DNA from: Desulfovibrionales bacterium
Lineage (GTDB): Bacteria; Desulfobacterota; QYQD01
Reading direction: 5' to 3'
DNA: 64,000 nucleotides
Assembly: GCA_028715605.1 (NCBI GenBank)
Contig: JAQURM010000002.1
Location: forward strand, 1 to 64,000
Position numbers and translations under genes: made by a program. The stretch's first letter is position 1; every line of letters begins with the position of its first letter. The notes beneath the pieces are model-generated. The model ran no database searches, was not told where the DNA came from, and was given only the letters and a program-made list of their open reading frames with translations. Below, one piece after another: positions 1-8,605 of this stretch.

Positions 1-15
1 GTAAGATGTGTGTAG

Positions 16-84
16 GACATGACAGGCTCCTTCTGGGTGTAAGGTTGGTCGTGCTTCCTACACTACCAGAAACCCTGTCATGTC
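16..84. repeat. Inverted repeat at the window edge
   Basis: A perfect 11-bp inverted repeat (GACATGACAGG at 16-26, its complement at 74-84) encloses a second one (GTGTAGGA at 10-17 with TCCTACAC at 56-63). The two overlap and could form alternative hairpins. Repeats of this sort occur at insertion-sequence ends, but no transposase is visible here and the window begins at this point, so the assignment to a mobile-element end is only a guess. Confidence 0.5.
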
Positions 85-140
85 TTCTAGTTATCTTAAG
101 TGGTGCACTTGCAACTTGAATTCACCACAAAAAGCGCCAC

Positions 141-169
141 TTGACATCAATAAACAAATTGTTTATAAT
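141..169 (+). promoter_or_regulatory. higBA promoter with overlapping operator
   Basis: TTGACA at 141-146 and TATAAT at 164-169 are separated by exactly 17 bp, a full sigma-70 consensus match. A palindrome, TAAACAA-a-TTGTTTA at 151-165, fills the spacer and enters the -10 box, placed as expected for an autoregulating HigA repressor. Transcription should start at about 175-177, on the GTG start of the toxin gene. Confidence 0.75.
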
Positions 170-175
170 TAATTT

Positions 176-457
176 GTGATTCAGTCATTTGCTTCTTCCG
201 AAACGGAACGCTTCTTTGCCACCGGAAAATCGCGCCGCTTGCCGCGGGACATACTGAAGCGTGCAGCGATGCGCTTGACACAGTTGGATGGAGCCGTGCG
301 CCTCGACGATTTGCGAAACCCGCCTTCCAACAGACTGGAAGCGTTGGTTCATGATCGCGCCGGTCAATGGAGCATTCGCATTAACGACCAGTGGCGCGTA
401 TGTTTCCGCTTTGAAAATGGTGACGCTTACGACGTTGAAATCGTTGATTATCACTAA
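176..457 (+). CDS. higB: HigB-type toxin (RelE/ParE fold mRNA endonuclease)
   Basis: A 93-residue toxin of the HigB branch of the RelE superfamily, whose members cleave mRNA on the ribosome until bound by the cognate antitoxin. The sequence has the family layout: MIQSF start, central RLEAL segment, the beta core WSIRINDQWRVCFRF, and a C-terminal VEIVDYH whose His is the usual last active-site position. The gene precedes its antitoxin, the order typical of HigBA. GTG at 176 is preferred because family members begin MI(K/Q)SF. No Shine-Dalgarno sequence precedes it and the predicted transcription start falls on it, so the message may be leaderless. Family assignment is confident; activity is inferred. 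Confidence 0.9.
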   Translation: MIQSFASSETERFFATGKSRRLPRDILKRAAMRLTQLDGAVRLDDLRNPPSNRLEALVHDRAGQWSIRINDQWRVCFRFENGDAYDVEIVDYH

Positions 458-470
458 AGGAGATACAGAT

Positions 471-767
471 ATGGTTAAGAATGGTTTGCCTGCAATTCAT
501 CCGGGAGAATTCCTGGCAGAAATCTTGGGAGAGATGGGTATATCTCAGGCCGAGTTCGCTCGCACTATCGGGGTATCGCCGATGCGGATTTCGCATGTAA
601 TCAAGGGCGATCGTCCGGTGACGGCGGAACTGGCATTGTTGTTCGGTCGTGCCTTTAACCAGACGCCGCAATACTGGCTCAATCTTCAGGCGTCTTACGA
701 TTTAAAAATCGCGAAGGCGAGTATCGGTAAGCGCCTTGCTGGTATACATGCCCTCGCGCATGCCTAA
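471..767 (+). CDS. higA: HigA-type antitoxin (XRE-family HTH)
   Basis: A 98-residue antitoxin and autorepressor paired with the upstream toxin. It opens with the HigA signature IHPGEFLAEIL (about residues 8-18), followed by a helix-turn-helix of the Cro/CI type (ISQAEFARTIGVSPMRISHV) and the typical PQYWLNLQASYDL segment. The ATG at 471 has a good Shine-Dalgarno (AAAGGAGA, 456-463) and lies 13 nt after the toxin stop, so the two genes are co-transcribed. The palindrome at 151-165 is its probable operator. Because the antitoxin has a strong ribosome site and the toxin has none, translation should favour the antitoxin (inference). Confidence 0.92.
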   Translation: MVKNGLPAIHPGEFLAEILGEMGISQAEFARTIGVSPMRISHVIKGDRPVTAELALLFGRAFNQTPQYWLNLQASYDLKIAKASIGKRLAGIHALAHA

Positions 768-870
768 TTTCCCGGAATGAAGAATAACGCTGGTAAAAAA
801 GTAACAAAACCTTATTCGATTAATCGTAACCCATAGCTACATATCCATATCAGGCATAATTTACCTTACA

Positions 871-914
871 TAAAAAAATGGCTGCCGGCGATTCTATCTG
901 CCGCCGGCAGCCAT
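871..914 (-). terminator. Rho-independent terminator of the hydrogenase operon
   Basis: A perfect 13-bp stem (ATGGCTGCCGGCG at 878-890 with its complement at 902-914) and an 11-nt loop, followed on the minus strand by a run of seven T (871-878). It lies 27 bp beyond the TAA at 941 and supports transcription continuing past the in-frame UGA. Confidence 0.9.
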
Positions 915-940
915 TCCTATGCCCGCAAGCGAGCAGGGTA

Positions 941-2422
941 TTAGCTGACCCTGATCTCGTAAGCCTTATTGGTATCGACGTGCAACACGTGCACGGCACA
1001 ACCCAGTCACGGGTCAAAAGAACGTATGACCCGCACCACATTAAACGGATTCTCCGGATCCGGCACCGGAGTCCCGATAAGGGCTTCTTCAATCGGCCCC
1101 CTCTGTCCTTTATCGTCACGGGGCGAGGCATTCCAGGTAGTAGGCGCAATCACCTGATATTGGGCTATCTTGCTATTTTTAATCTTGATCCAGTGGCCAA
1201 CCGATCCCCTGGGAGCTTCACTTAGACCAAATCCCTGACCGGACTTGGGAACGGGTTTCATGATAACACCTGACTCGCCCGGAGTCAATTCATCCAGCCA
1301 CTGCCCAAGGGCCTTGGCCACCAGATAGCATTCTTCGGCCCGGGCCACGTGCCGCCCCATGATGGAAAAGGCCTTTTCACCAAGATCCCGCATACGCACA
1401 TCCTTTGCTTCATCAATGCCGAGGAACCTATTGGCCTGTTTGCTCAGTACCGGATTGGTTATCCACATCCTGGCCAGCGGCCCGACCTCATGCGGAAGTC
1501 CCTTATACCGGGCCGCCTTGATATAGGAGTAAGCGCCCTTTTTGCCGGGTAGTGGTACGGTTTCTCCTTCCGCAGGGTTCTTCCCGGTGGTGCGATCGTC
1601 ATACCAGGAATGGGACACGAACTCCTTGATTTTTTTTACGTCTAACGGGTAATCCTTACCATTGGTATAGACGCCACGCTTTAAGAGAAAGGCGTTTTCC
1701 TTGTCGTCTAAGGGAAAGACCCCATACGACAGGAAGTTTTTGCAACCCGTGCCAACGTTAAAGAGATCTTTATACGCCCCGCCTATCAGATAGACCGTGG
1801 GCAGATAAGTATTGGCAATAAAATCTATAACCTTTTTGGCCCGTTCCTTGTACCCGGAGATCTCTTCCCTGGTGGGGATAGCCGTGGCTCCACCCACGAC
1901 CATGCCCTGGACGATGGGTCCTTTACCACCCCACATGGCGGTCAGTTCATGGCCGAGGGCCTTTATCTTAAGGGCCTCAAGATACTGATTAACCGCCACC
2001 TGGTTTGTTTTTTCATCGAGCCGGTAATCCCCGTCATAACGGGGGACAAAAGGTTCGGTTCCCGGCCCCTTGACATAATCGAGGGCGGCCAGATGATAAA
2101 AATGAAGGACATGATCCCATGCATAGTCAGAGCCAAGAATAATATTGCGCAACACCCGGCCGTTCTTTGGGGGTTTCACCTTAAAGGCAGAATCCAGGGT
2201 CCTGACCGAGGCGCTGGCATGAGAAGTAGGGCAGACGCCGCATATGCGCTGTGTGATCTGAGAGGCATCCCGCGGGTCTCTGTCTTTCAAGATTATCTCA
2301 AATCCCCGGAAGAGGGCGCCGGTGCTGTGGGCATCGACTACCTTTCCGTCCTTGACCTCGACCTCTATTTTTAAGTGGCCCTCAATCCGCGTTACCGGGT
2401 CAATTACTATCTTTTTAGCCAT
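941..2422 (-). CDS. hysA: [NiFeSe] hydrogenase large subunit, UGA-encoded selenocysteine
   Basis: Catalytic subunit of a periplasmic group 1 uptake-type hydrogenase (H2 oxidation or evolution at a Ni-Fe site). N-terminal DPVTRIEGH and the L1 motif RICGVC (Cys61, Cys64) bind the active site. The frame meets TGA at 1007-1009 directly after SFDP, exactly where the first Cys of the DPCxxCxxH motif belongs. It then continues LGCAVH plus 15 residues to TAA at 941-943, giving 493 residues with Sec472 and Cys475. Large subunits normally carry such a 15-residue tail, removed after the His by a maturation protease. The small subunit supports the NiFeSe class independently. The maturation and selenocysteine-insertion genes are not in this window. 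Encoded 15 nt after hysB; start ATG 2422. Confidence 0.93.
979..1009 (-). promoter_or_regulatory. Bacterial SECIS-like hairpin after the UGA codon
   Basis: Eleven nucleotides after the TGA (1009-1007) the minus strand forms a 6-bp stem, CGTGCA (995-990) with TGCACG (984-979), closed by a 5-nt loop CGTGT. Bacterial SECIS elements recognised by SelB sit at this distance and usually have a GU in the apical loop, as here. Pairing is read directly from the sequence; SelB binding is inferred. Confidence 0.75.
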
Positions 2423-2437
2423 GTCTTATCCCTCCCT

Positions 2438-3358
2438 TCAGCCTGTGGTCTGTTCATAGAGCGGGGCCATCTCATCCCAGAAATTCGGCTGTACGCAGCC
2501 GATACAGATGGCGTTCCGCACACACCAGTTGACCTTGTTATTCCACTGACGCTGCCAGCAATCGGCGTAGGTCTCCGGTCCCTTACAGCCGAGCTTCAGG
2601 CGACAACCTTCTTCGCCATAGGACCTGGCAAACTTTCCCTCTTCGTAATACTTAAGATAGGGGCAGTTATCATGGATAGTACTGCCGAAGAACAGCAATG
2701 GGCGTCTGTATTCATCCAGGGGCGGGATGCCTTTGGTCAGTGCATAAGCAATAGTTCCCACCATCCAATCCGGATGCGGCGGACAACCAGGGACATTAAC
2801 CACCGGCGTTTTTATCCCGTTTTCCTTGAAGATAGCGGTAACCGGTCTTGCTCCGGTGGGATTGGGCTTGGCCGCCGGGATACCGCCAAAAGAGGCGCAG
2901 GTGCCAAAGGCCAGGGTTGCCGCGGCCTTTTTACCCATATCAATGGTAGCATCTAACATAGTAATCTCATGTCCTTGACATTCGCCAACCATACAGAACC
3001 GTCCGTCTTCCTTGGTGGGTATAGAACCCTCCACTACCAGATAAAACTTTCCGGCATAATCCTCCGCCACTTTATACATCTTATCCATGGCCAGTTCGCC
3101 TTGGGCAGCCATTACCGTAGAATGAAATTTCAGACTGATTATCTTGAGCAGGACGGCGGCAATATCCGGTTCTACGGAATTAAGGAGGGAGACAGAGCAG
3201 CCGGTACAACCTGATCCCTGAAGCCATATCACCGGAGGATTACCTGCCAGGGCCTTCTCCAGGGCCTGCACCACATTCGGGATACCCAAACTGGAAAGCC
3301 CACATGCTGCTGCGGTACCACCGCATACCTTTAAAAAATTACGCCTTGTAATTTTCAT
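2438..3358 (-). CDS. hysB: [NiFeSe] hydrogenase small subunit, Tat-exported
   Basis: Electron-transfer subunit (306 aa) carrying three iron-sulfur clusters. A twin-arginine signal (RRNFLK, residues 5-10, then a hydrophobic stretch) points to periplasmic export of the folded dimer. Proximal cluster ligands are Cys51, Cys54, Cys154 and Cys192; distal ligands His229, Cys232, Cys252 and Cys258. The medial cluster has Cys267, Cys285, Cys288 and also Cys279 (NWCV), where standard [NiFe] enzymes have Pro (NWPV). That change converts the [3Fe-4S] centre to [4Fe-4S] and is a mark of NiFeSe enzymes. A strong Shine-Dalgarno (AAGGAGGAG) precedes ATG 3358. No cytochrome or membrane anchor follows, so electrons probably pass to a soluble periplasmic carrier (inference). 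Confidence 0.95.
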   Translation of the reverse strand: MKITRRNFLKVCGGTAAACGLSSLGIPNVVQALEKALAGNPPVIWLQGSGCTGCSVSLLNSVEPDIAAVLLKIISLKFHSTVMAAQGELAMDKMYKVAEDYAGKFYLVVEGSIPTKEDGRFCMVGECQGHEITMLDATIDMGKKAAATLAFGTCASFGGIPAAKPNPTGARPVTAIFKENGIKTPVVNVPGCPPHPDWMVGTIAYALTKGIPPLDEYRRPLLFFGSTIHDNCPYLKYYEEGKFARSYGEEGCRLKLGCKGPETYADCWQRQWNNKVNWCVRNAICIGCVQPNFWDEMAPLYEQTTG

Positions 3359-3630
3359 TCACATCTCCTCCTTTCGTGTTTGTTCACCCCAAAGGCGCAA
3401 AGATAAGGATATATAGACGCCTCTGGGGTAATTATGCGTGTGCACAAGTTCACAAGCATACCCAAAAAAATTTTGCTGGGCCTGTATCTTCCTGTATCTC
3501 TTACCAAATCCTGTTTCATTTCCCCTGAGTCACAATTGCTATGCCCATTTAAAGTAGGCTGACTTATTTCATAAATCCCCTTAACTTTCTTATCGGGAAA
3601 GTGGGGCGGGACTTTAATAAGAAAGGTTCC
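3359..3630. other. Intergenic region between comEC end and hysB
   Basis: 272 bp holding the leader and promoter region of hysBA. A GC-rich imperfect hairpin (about 3577-3608, ACTTTC/GAAAGT plus CCCC/GGGG arms) follows the comEC stop and may end that operon, although no clear T-run follows. No open reading frame of interest was seen. Confidence 0.4.
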
Positions 3631-6159
3631 TTAGCGTGAGAAGGGTTCGATTTGAAGATTATGGCCATCCGTGAGGCAGGTGATCGCCCCGTCCCGGTCT
3701 GTCCGATAAATGGAGCAGCTCCTATCCATATACCTTCCTACTACGTCAGGGTGGGGAAAAGAGAAGCGATTGAACTGCCCCACAGAGAAAACGACCGCAT
3801 CGGGGGCCACGGCCCGGATAAACTCCGGCGTATTTGATGTATTGCTGCCGTGATGGGGGGCAAGAAGGACATCGGATTTAAGGGCATAACCCTCTTGCGA
3901 CAGCTCATTCTCCCTGCATGCGTCGATATCACCGGGAAAAAGAAGGTGTCTGCGGCCATAACTGATTCTGAGGACCAGAGAACGGCGGTTAAGAAGGACG
4001 TCCTGTCCGCCCGTCGTGGCCATATCTCCGGACGGGTCGCAGATGTGCCTTGGCGGGCCATAGACATCGACCATAACGCCATTGATATTAAAAGGGTAGT
4101 GGCTGTCCATCTTAAATTCCCGGTGAGGGATGCCTTTATGCGAGACCGCTTGTTGCCAGCGGACAAAGGCCTCTGTCTCTACCCGGTCTCCATTCGCCCA
4201 GACCTCTTTGACCTTAAAGTTATCCAGCAAGAAGATAAGGCCGCCTATGTGATCAGGATGAGGGTGGGTAAGCACCAGGTAGTCTATAGTCCAAACCCCC
4301 TTCGTCCTCAAAAAAGGCGCTATCACCCGCTCGCCGATGTCAAACTGGCCGCTCAGGGTCCCGCCTCCATCGATAATCATGTTCTTTCCACCGGGGAATT
4401 GCACGAGCGCGGCATTCCCCTGACCGACATCCAGAAAGGTGGTCCTGAGCATATCAGAATGGTTTTGCTGATAAGCGCCGACCATTTTTACCACGAGAAT
4501 TATGGATAGACAGGTCAGGCCGCACCATCTGAATGCCTTGCGGCGGGAGGCCATAGTAATGAACAGGACCCCCGCATAAAAAAGGAGTATTTCAAACAGG
4601 CAGGGCGGTGTTACCCATAGAGAAGAAAACGGACAGGCCGCAAAAAAATCAATAACCTTCACCATTGCAGTAAGGCTCAGAGACCCTGCCTGCAGAAATA
4701 TGTCCGCCAGTTTCAGGGAGAGGGGTGACAAAGCAACGGAAACAAGTCCCAGAGGCAATGCCAGCATACCTACCAGGGGGACCACAATAACGTTGGATAA
4801 GAGGCCGACAATAGACAGCCGGTGAAAGTGATAGACCACGATCGGCGCCGTACCCAGGGTAGCGATGGCCGATATCAAAAACAGGCCCCATAGCTTATCC
4901 ACAAACGGGGAAGGCCGCGGACGCAGCCTGGCCAAAGGGTTCTCCCTTTTTCTGTCAAGCCAATCCTGCCGGCGGGGGTAGAAGAAGACTATGGAGAATA
5001 CGGCGATAAACGATAGCTGAAAGGAGGGGGCATAAAGCGCCGCGGGCGAAAAAAGCAGGATGGCCCACATGGCTATGGCCAGGTTATTGTAAATATCCCA
5101 CTGCCGGCCCAGTAGGACAGCGGCCAGAAACACAGATACCATGACCATGGCCCGGGTAGAAGGGGGAGACAGGCCGGCCATGGCCCCATAAAACAGGACT
5201 ATGGGGATAGAAAACAAGGCGGCTATTTTGAAGGCCGGAAATCTCAGGAGCAGGTAAGGGAAAAGTTTTATCAGCCACATGCCAAGGGCATAGGTAACCC
5301 CGGCCACCATGCCCATGTGCAGGCCGGAAATGGCCAGAATGTGGGTCACCCCGGCACGGGTAAACGCCTCCTGTACGGGTTTGGGGATACCGCCCCTCTC
5401 GCCGATGAGAAGGGCCTTGTATAGGGAGGCCGCTAACGGGGTGGCATGGTTATCCAGAAAGCTCTGGATATGCAAACGGGCGCCTTCAATGAGGCCGGAG
5501 AAGGCACGCCAAGGCGTATCTTCGAAAGGGCCGCTCTTGCCAATAACCGTCAGAAGATGCGGGTCAGAGACCCAACCGGTAACATAAACATCTTTGAGGG
5601 CCATGTGCTTCTCAAAGTCAAACCCCCCTGGATTCTTAAAGTTAATTACCGGGCGCAGACTGCCCATCCATAAGACTCGATCGCCGCAAGCAAGCCGGGC
5701 CGGCGGTCTATCCTTTAGACGCACGAGAATGCGGCCGGTTACGGACCGTATTTCTTCCCGGCCAAGATATTGTTCGGCCCTGATCAACAATTCTGTTCTG
5801 TCCGGTAAAAAGACCGGCATTTTTTCCAGGACGCCGGCCAGACGTACACTACGCCCGTCAGCCAGGGACAAAAGGTCCCGGGGCGTATTTTGCTCCGGTG
5901 AAAAGGCCCCGGCATGGAGATAACCCAGACACACAAAAAGCAACCAGGACAGTAAGAGGCCGCTCGAAGATGTCCGGCCTGCGGCGGATGCCTTTCCCGG
6001 TCTCTTATCCGGGGCGAGATAACTCGAATAAAACAGGATGGCCACAAGGGCGGAAACGGCCCCCAGAGCAAAGTTTATTCCACCCTTAAACGGCAGATGA
6101 TGGTTTAAGACCAGACCGGTGACAAAGGCGGTGAGCAGGATGGGGAGTAGTCTGTTCAA
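3631..6159 (-). CDS. comEC: ComEC/Rec2 family DNA-uptake channel protein
   Basis: Polytopic inner-membrane protein (842 aa) that in competent bacteria carries single-stranded DNA into the cytoplasm. The N-terminal third has hydrophobic segments and an OB-like part. The Competence domain (roughly 235-500) includes THILAISGLHMG and many membrane helices. A C-terminal metallo-beta-lactamase-like domain begins at about residue 570 (LDVGQG at 576, THPHPDH at 631, APHHGS near 770). All three regions of full-length ComEC are present. The TTG start at 6159 overlaps the stop of the upstream regulator gene (TTGA), so translation is coupled. It is the last gene of the tol operon. Whether the organism is competent cannot be judged here. 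Confidence 0.93.
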   Translation of the reverse strand: MNRLLPILLTAFVTGLVLNHHLPFKGGINFALGAVSALVAILFYSSYLAPDKRPGKASAAGRTSSSGLLLSWLLFVCLGYLHAGAFSPEQNTPRDLLSLADGRSVRLAGVLEKMPVFLPDRTELLIRAEQYLGREEIRSVTGRILVRLKDRPPARLACGDRVLWMGSLRPVINFKNPGGFDFEKHMALKDVYVTGWVSDPHLLTVIGKSGPFEDTPWRAFSGLIEGARLHIQSFLDNHATPLAASLYKALLIGERGGIPKPVQEAFTRAGVTHILAISGLHMGMVAGVTYALGMWLIKLFPYLLLRFPAFKIAALFSIPIVLFYGAMAGLSPPSTRAMVMVSVFLAAVLLGRQWDIYNNLAIAMWAILLFSPAALYAPSFQLSFIAVFSIVFFYPRRQDWLDRKRENPLARLRPRPSPFVDKLWGLFLISAIATLGTAPIVVYHFHRLSIVGLLSNVIVVPLVGMLALPLGLVSVALSPLSLKLADIFLQAGSLSLTAMVKVIDFFAACPFSSLWVTPPCLFEILLFYAGVLFITMASRRKAFRWCGLTCLSIILVVKMVGAYQQNHSDMLRTTFLDVGQGNAALVQFPGGKNMIIDGGGTLSGQFDIGERVIAPFLRTKGVWTIDYLVLTHPHPDHIGGLIFLLDNFKVKEVWANGDRVETEAFVRWQQAVSHKGIPHREFKMDSHYPFNINGVMVDVYGPPRHICDPSGDMATTGGQDVLLNRRSLVLRISYGRRHLLFPGDIDACRENELSQEGYALKSDVLLAPHHGSNTSNTPEFIRAVAPDAVVFSVGQFNRFSFPHPDVVGRYMDRSCSIYRTDRDGAITCLTDGHNLQIEPFSR

Positions 6160-6536
6160 TCACTTTCTTCTTGCACTGTGATCTTGGTTATATCTTTTCT
6201 AAACGGCCGGGCAGGTAGTTTAGCGGATCCTGCTAAGTAGTCCTTAAGTCTGGACTGTATCTCCTTTTCTATTCCTTCGGTCAGGTGTTCTATCTGTTTT
6301 TGAAGGGCGAGGATCTTTCTTCGCATATCAAGAATTACCTCAATCCCGGCCGTATTTACATCCAGGTCCTGACGCAGGCGCACAATCCTGGCCAATTCTT
6401 CCATATCTTTCTCTGTAAAAACGAAACGGCCGGACTCCTTCCCGGGCTGCAGGAGCCCTTCGCACACATAAAGACGTATGGTGCGGGTGCGAATCCCCAG
6501 CCGTCTCGCTACCTCGGTTATAGTATAAATGCGCAT
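6156..6536 (-). CDS. MerR-family regulator, HspR/CbpM-like
   Basis: A 126-residue protein with an N-terminal MerR-type winged helix (YTITEVARRLGIRTRTIRLYVCEGLL) and a helical C-terminal part likely to form a coiled coil (residues 60-100). Its position 3 nt after a dnaJ-type gene matches HspR repressors and CbpM, which bind DnaK or J-proteins and tune chaperone expression or activity. It lacks the Cys pattern of metal-sensing MerR proteins. Stop overlaps the comEC start by 4 nt. HspR-like repression is inferred from context; CbpM-like binding to the adjacent J-protein is the alternative. Confidence 0.8.
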   Translation of the reverse strand: MRIYTITEVARRLGIRTRTIRLYVCEGLLQPGKESGRFVFTEKDMEELARIVRLRQDLDVNTAGIEVILDMRRKILALQKQIEHLTEGIEKEIQSRLKDYLAGSAKLPARPFRKDITKITVQEESD

Positions 6537-6539
6537 TTC

Positions 6540-7628
6540 TTATTTACCGTCCCCTTTTTTGACCGCCATGTTCTCTTTAAGCTCGCGGAACAGGGTCTCC
6601 GAACGGCTATCCAGGCGGCGGGGGATAGCCACCTCGATCTCGACAAATTGATCCCCCCGTGCCCCTCCTTTGAGCGGAGGCGCGCCCTTTCCTTTGAGCC
6701 GAAATCTCTGCCCGTTTTGCGTCCCGGGCGGCACGGTCATCTCTACCCGCCCATAGAGTGTATCCACAGAGACCTTTCCTCCGAGGACAGCCGTGAAAAG
6801 ATCAACCGTAGTCTTAACCTGGATATTATTCCCTTCACGGCGGAATACAGGATCGGGTCTAACCTTGATTTCGATGTAAAGATCGCCTGGCGGGCCGCCA
6901 TTATATCCGGGATATCCCTTACCAGCCAGCCTGATCCTGGAGCCGTTATCCACTCCTTGAGGTATGTGCACGTCAAAGCGCTTCTCTGTCCTCACCATGC
7001 CCATCCCATGACAAACCGGGCAACCCTTTGTGCCGATACGCCCCCTGCCGCCGCAACGGCCGCAGGTCGTAACTACATGCACCGCTCCTTTCCGGCTCGC
7101 TTTTTGCCCGCTCCCTTTGCAATCAGGACATGTCTCGCCGCTATAGGGATCAATGCCGTTCCCTGCGCATTTCTTGCATGGCTCCTCTTGAGCCAGGCTA
7201 ACCTGGGTTTTTGTCCCAAAAACTGCGTCGCGGAATCCCACTTCCAGAACAGTATAAAGATCATCCCCCCGCATTGGTTGGGGGCGATAAGAAGCCTTTT
7301 CTCCAAAGAGATTTTCAAAGATAGAACTGAAACCCCCTCCGGACTCCGAGGTAAACCGGCCGAAATCAAATACCCTCTCTCCGCCCGGATAGGTATAGCT
7401 ATAGGAAGAAGCAGCGCTTCTCAGGCGGTCATATTCGGCCTTTTTTTCCGGCCGGCTGAGGATATCGTAGGCCTCGCTGATTTCTTTAAATTTTGCCTCT
7501 GCCTCTTTATCACCGGGGTTGACATCCGGGTGGTGCTTGCGCGCCAGCTTGCGGTAGGCCTTTTTGATCTCTTCATCCGTGGCCTCGGGTTTCACCCCCA
7601 GGATGTCGTACAGGTCTTTTTGGATCAT
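6540..7628 (-). CDS. DnaJ/CbpA-type co-chaperone with zinc-finger domain
   Basis: J-domain co-chaperone (362 aa) that stimulates DnaK ATPase activity. The J domain has the HPD motif at residues 33-35, followed by a short Gly/Phe-rich linker. The zinc-finger domain has four CxxCxGxG-type repeats ([32 protein letters not shown]), then two C-terminal substrate-binding domains ([16 protein letters not shown]). It is thus a type I J-protein. It is not next to dnaK or grpE but lies in the tol operon with a MerR regulator, so it may be a second, specialised DnaJ. The main dnaKJ locus is presumably elsewhere. Confidence 0.92.
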   Translation of the reverse strand: MIQKDLYDILGVKPEATDEEIKKAYRKLARKHHPDVNPGDKEAEAKFKEISEAYDILSRPEKKAEYDRLRSAASSYSYTYPGGERVFDFGRFTSESGGGFSSIFENLFGEKASYRPQPMRGDDLYTVLEVGFRDAVFGTKTQVSLAQEEPCKKCAGNGIDPYSGETCPDCKGSGQKASRKGAVHVVTTCGRCGGRGRIGTKGCPVCHGMGMVRTEKRFDVHIPQGVDNGSRIRLAGKGYPGYNGGPPGDLYIEIKVRPDPVFRREGNNIQVKTTVDLFTAVLGGKVSVDTLYGRVEMTVPPGTQNGQRFRLKGKGAPPLKGGARGDQFVEIEVAIPRRLDSRSETLFRELKENMAVKKGDGK

Positions 7629-7666
7629 GGGTTATGGGCCTTGTTCAGCCGCCAGGAATAGTTACC

Positions 7667-8590
7667 TTACTTCTTACCCCACTTCTTGAGATTGGCGCGC
7701 GCTGCCTCGGCCTGTTCACTCTTGGGATATTCTTCGAGCAATTTTTCCATGAGGAACCTGGCCGTTTTTGTGTCCCCGAGATGATGAAAGGCCAGCCCTT
7801 GTTTCAGTAGGGCGGCGGGAACCTTAGTCCCTTTATGTTCACGGACGACCTTTTCATATTCCAGGATAGCCTCTTCGTAGCGCTCCTGCTGGTAATAACA
7901 TTCTCCAAGCCAGTACCCGGCATTGCCGGCCAATTCAGAATCAGGGTATTCCTTTAAAAAAGTCCTGAATTTCTCTATAGCCTGTCTGTACGCATTTTCT
8001 TTATAAAGCTTGTAGGCCTCATCATAATCTTCCTTTGCCGATTTCCGGGCTTTTATCTTTGTCTTTTCTATGGTAACCGCCTGCCCGGTCACTGCGCGCC
8101 CGGGCGCATCTGCGACCGGTGTATCGCTTTTTACCTCTTTACCGGCAGACTTATCCTCATGTGAAACATTTTTCTCCAGAACGCCTATCCTGGCCTGAAG
8201 ACTGTTTATCTGGTCAGAGAGTTTTTGCATCTTTTCGGCCAAGACCTTATCTTCCGCCTCGCTCCGGCCTGTTAACTCCTGCCAGCGATTTTCCTGCCGC
8301 TCCATCTTGTCCTGCAGGCGCATCATCTCCATCTTGATATCCTCAAGCTGTATCCCCATATCGGCCTGTTTCTTGCTTATAACTTCCACAGACTTGACTG
8401 TGTCCATGCTTCTCAGCCCTTCCTTCATCTTGGAAACCTGCTCTTGCAGGCTGCTGATCTCTTTATAGACTTCGCCTGTCTGCCTGCTCAAGACATTGAT
8501 CTTGTCATTTAATATGAGGACATCTTCCTGCACGGCGCAGGCGCTCAGGAGCATAATCATACCCGTAAAGACAAAAGCGAACCGTTTCAT
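7667..8590 (-). CDS. cpoB: CpoB/YbgF-type Tol-Pal accessory lipoprotein
   Basis: A 307-residue periplasmic protein that links Tol-Pal to peptidoglycan synthesis at the septum in studied bacteria. Residues 1-18 form a signal with a lipobox (LLSAC). A long coiled coil (about 25-150) mediates trimerisation in the family. The C-terminal TPR-like region (190-305) begins DYDEAYKLYKENAYRQAIEKF and contains AGYWLGECYY. The lipobox is notable because E. coli CpoB is soluble. It follows tolB by 15 nt; pal, which normally separates them, is missing. Confidence 0.88.
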   Translation of the reverse strand: MKRFAFVFTGMIMLLSACAVQEDVLILNDKINVLSRQTGEVYKEISSLQEQVSKMKEGLRSMDTVKSVEVISKKQADMGIQLEDIKMEMMRLQDKMERQENRWQELTGRSEAEDKVLAEKMQKLSDQINSLQARIGVLEKNVSHEDKSAGKEVKSDTPVADAPGRAVTGQAVTIEKTKIKARKSAKEDYDEAYKLYKENAYRQAIEKFRTFLKEYPDSELAGNAGYWLGECYYQQERYEEAILEYEKVVREHKGTKVPAALLKQGLAFHHLGDTKTARFLMEKLLEEYPKSEQAEAARANLKKWGKK

Positions 8591-8605
8591 AATGTTGTAC
8601 CCCTT

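Noticed and set aside
850-1149. Minus-strand frame of 99 codons across the hysA end
   Set aside because: It is an alternative frame over the hysA 3' end and its terminator; the hysA frame itself explains the region through the UGA codon.
6285-7661. Plus-strand open frame of 458 codons
   Set aside because: Antisense to dnaJ and the MerR gene, with no domain and low-complexity composition; both minus-strand genes are clear.
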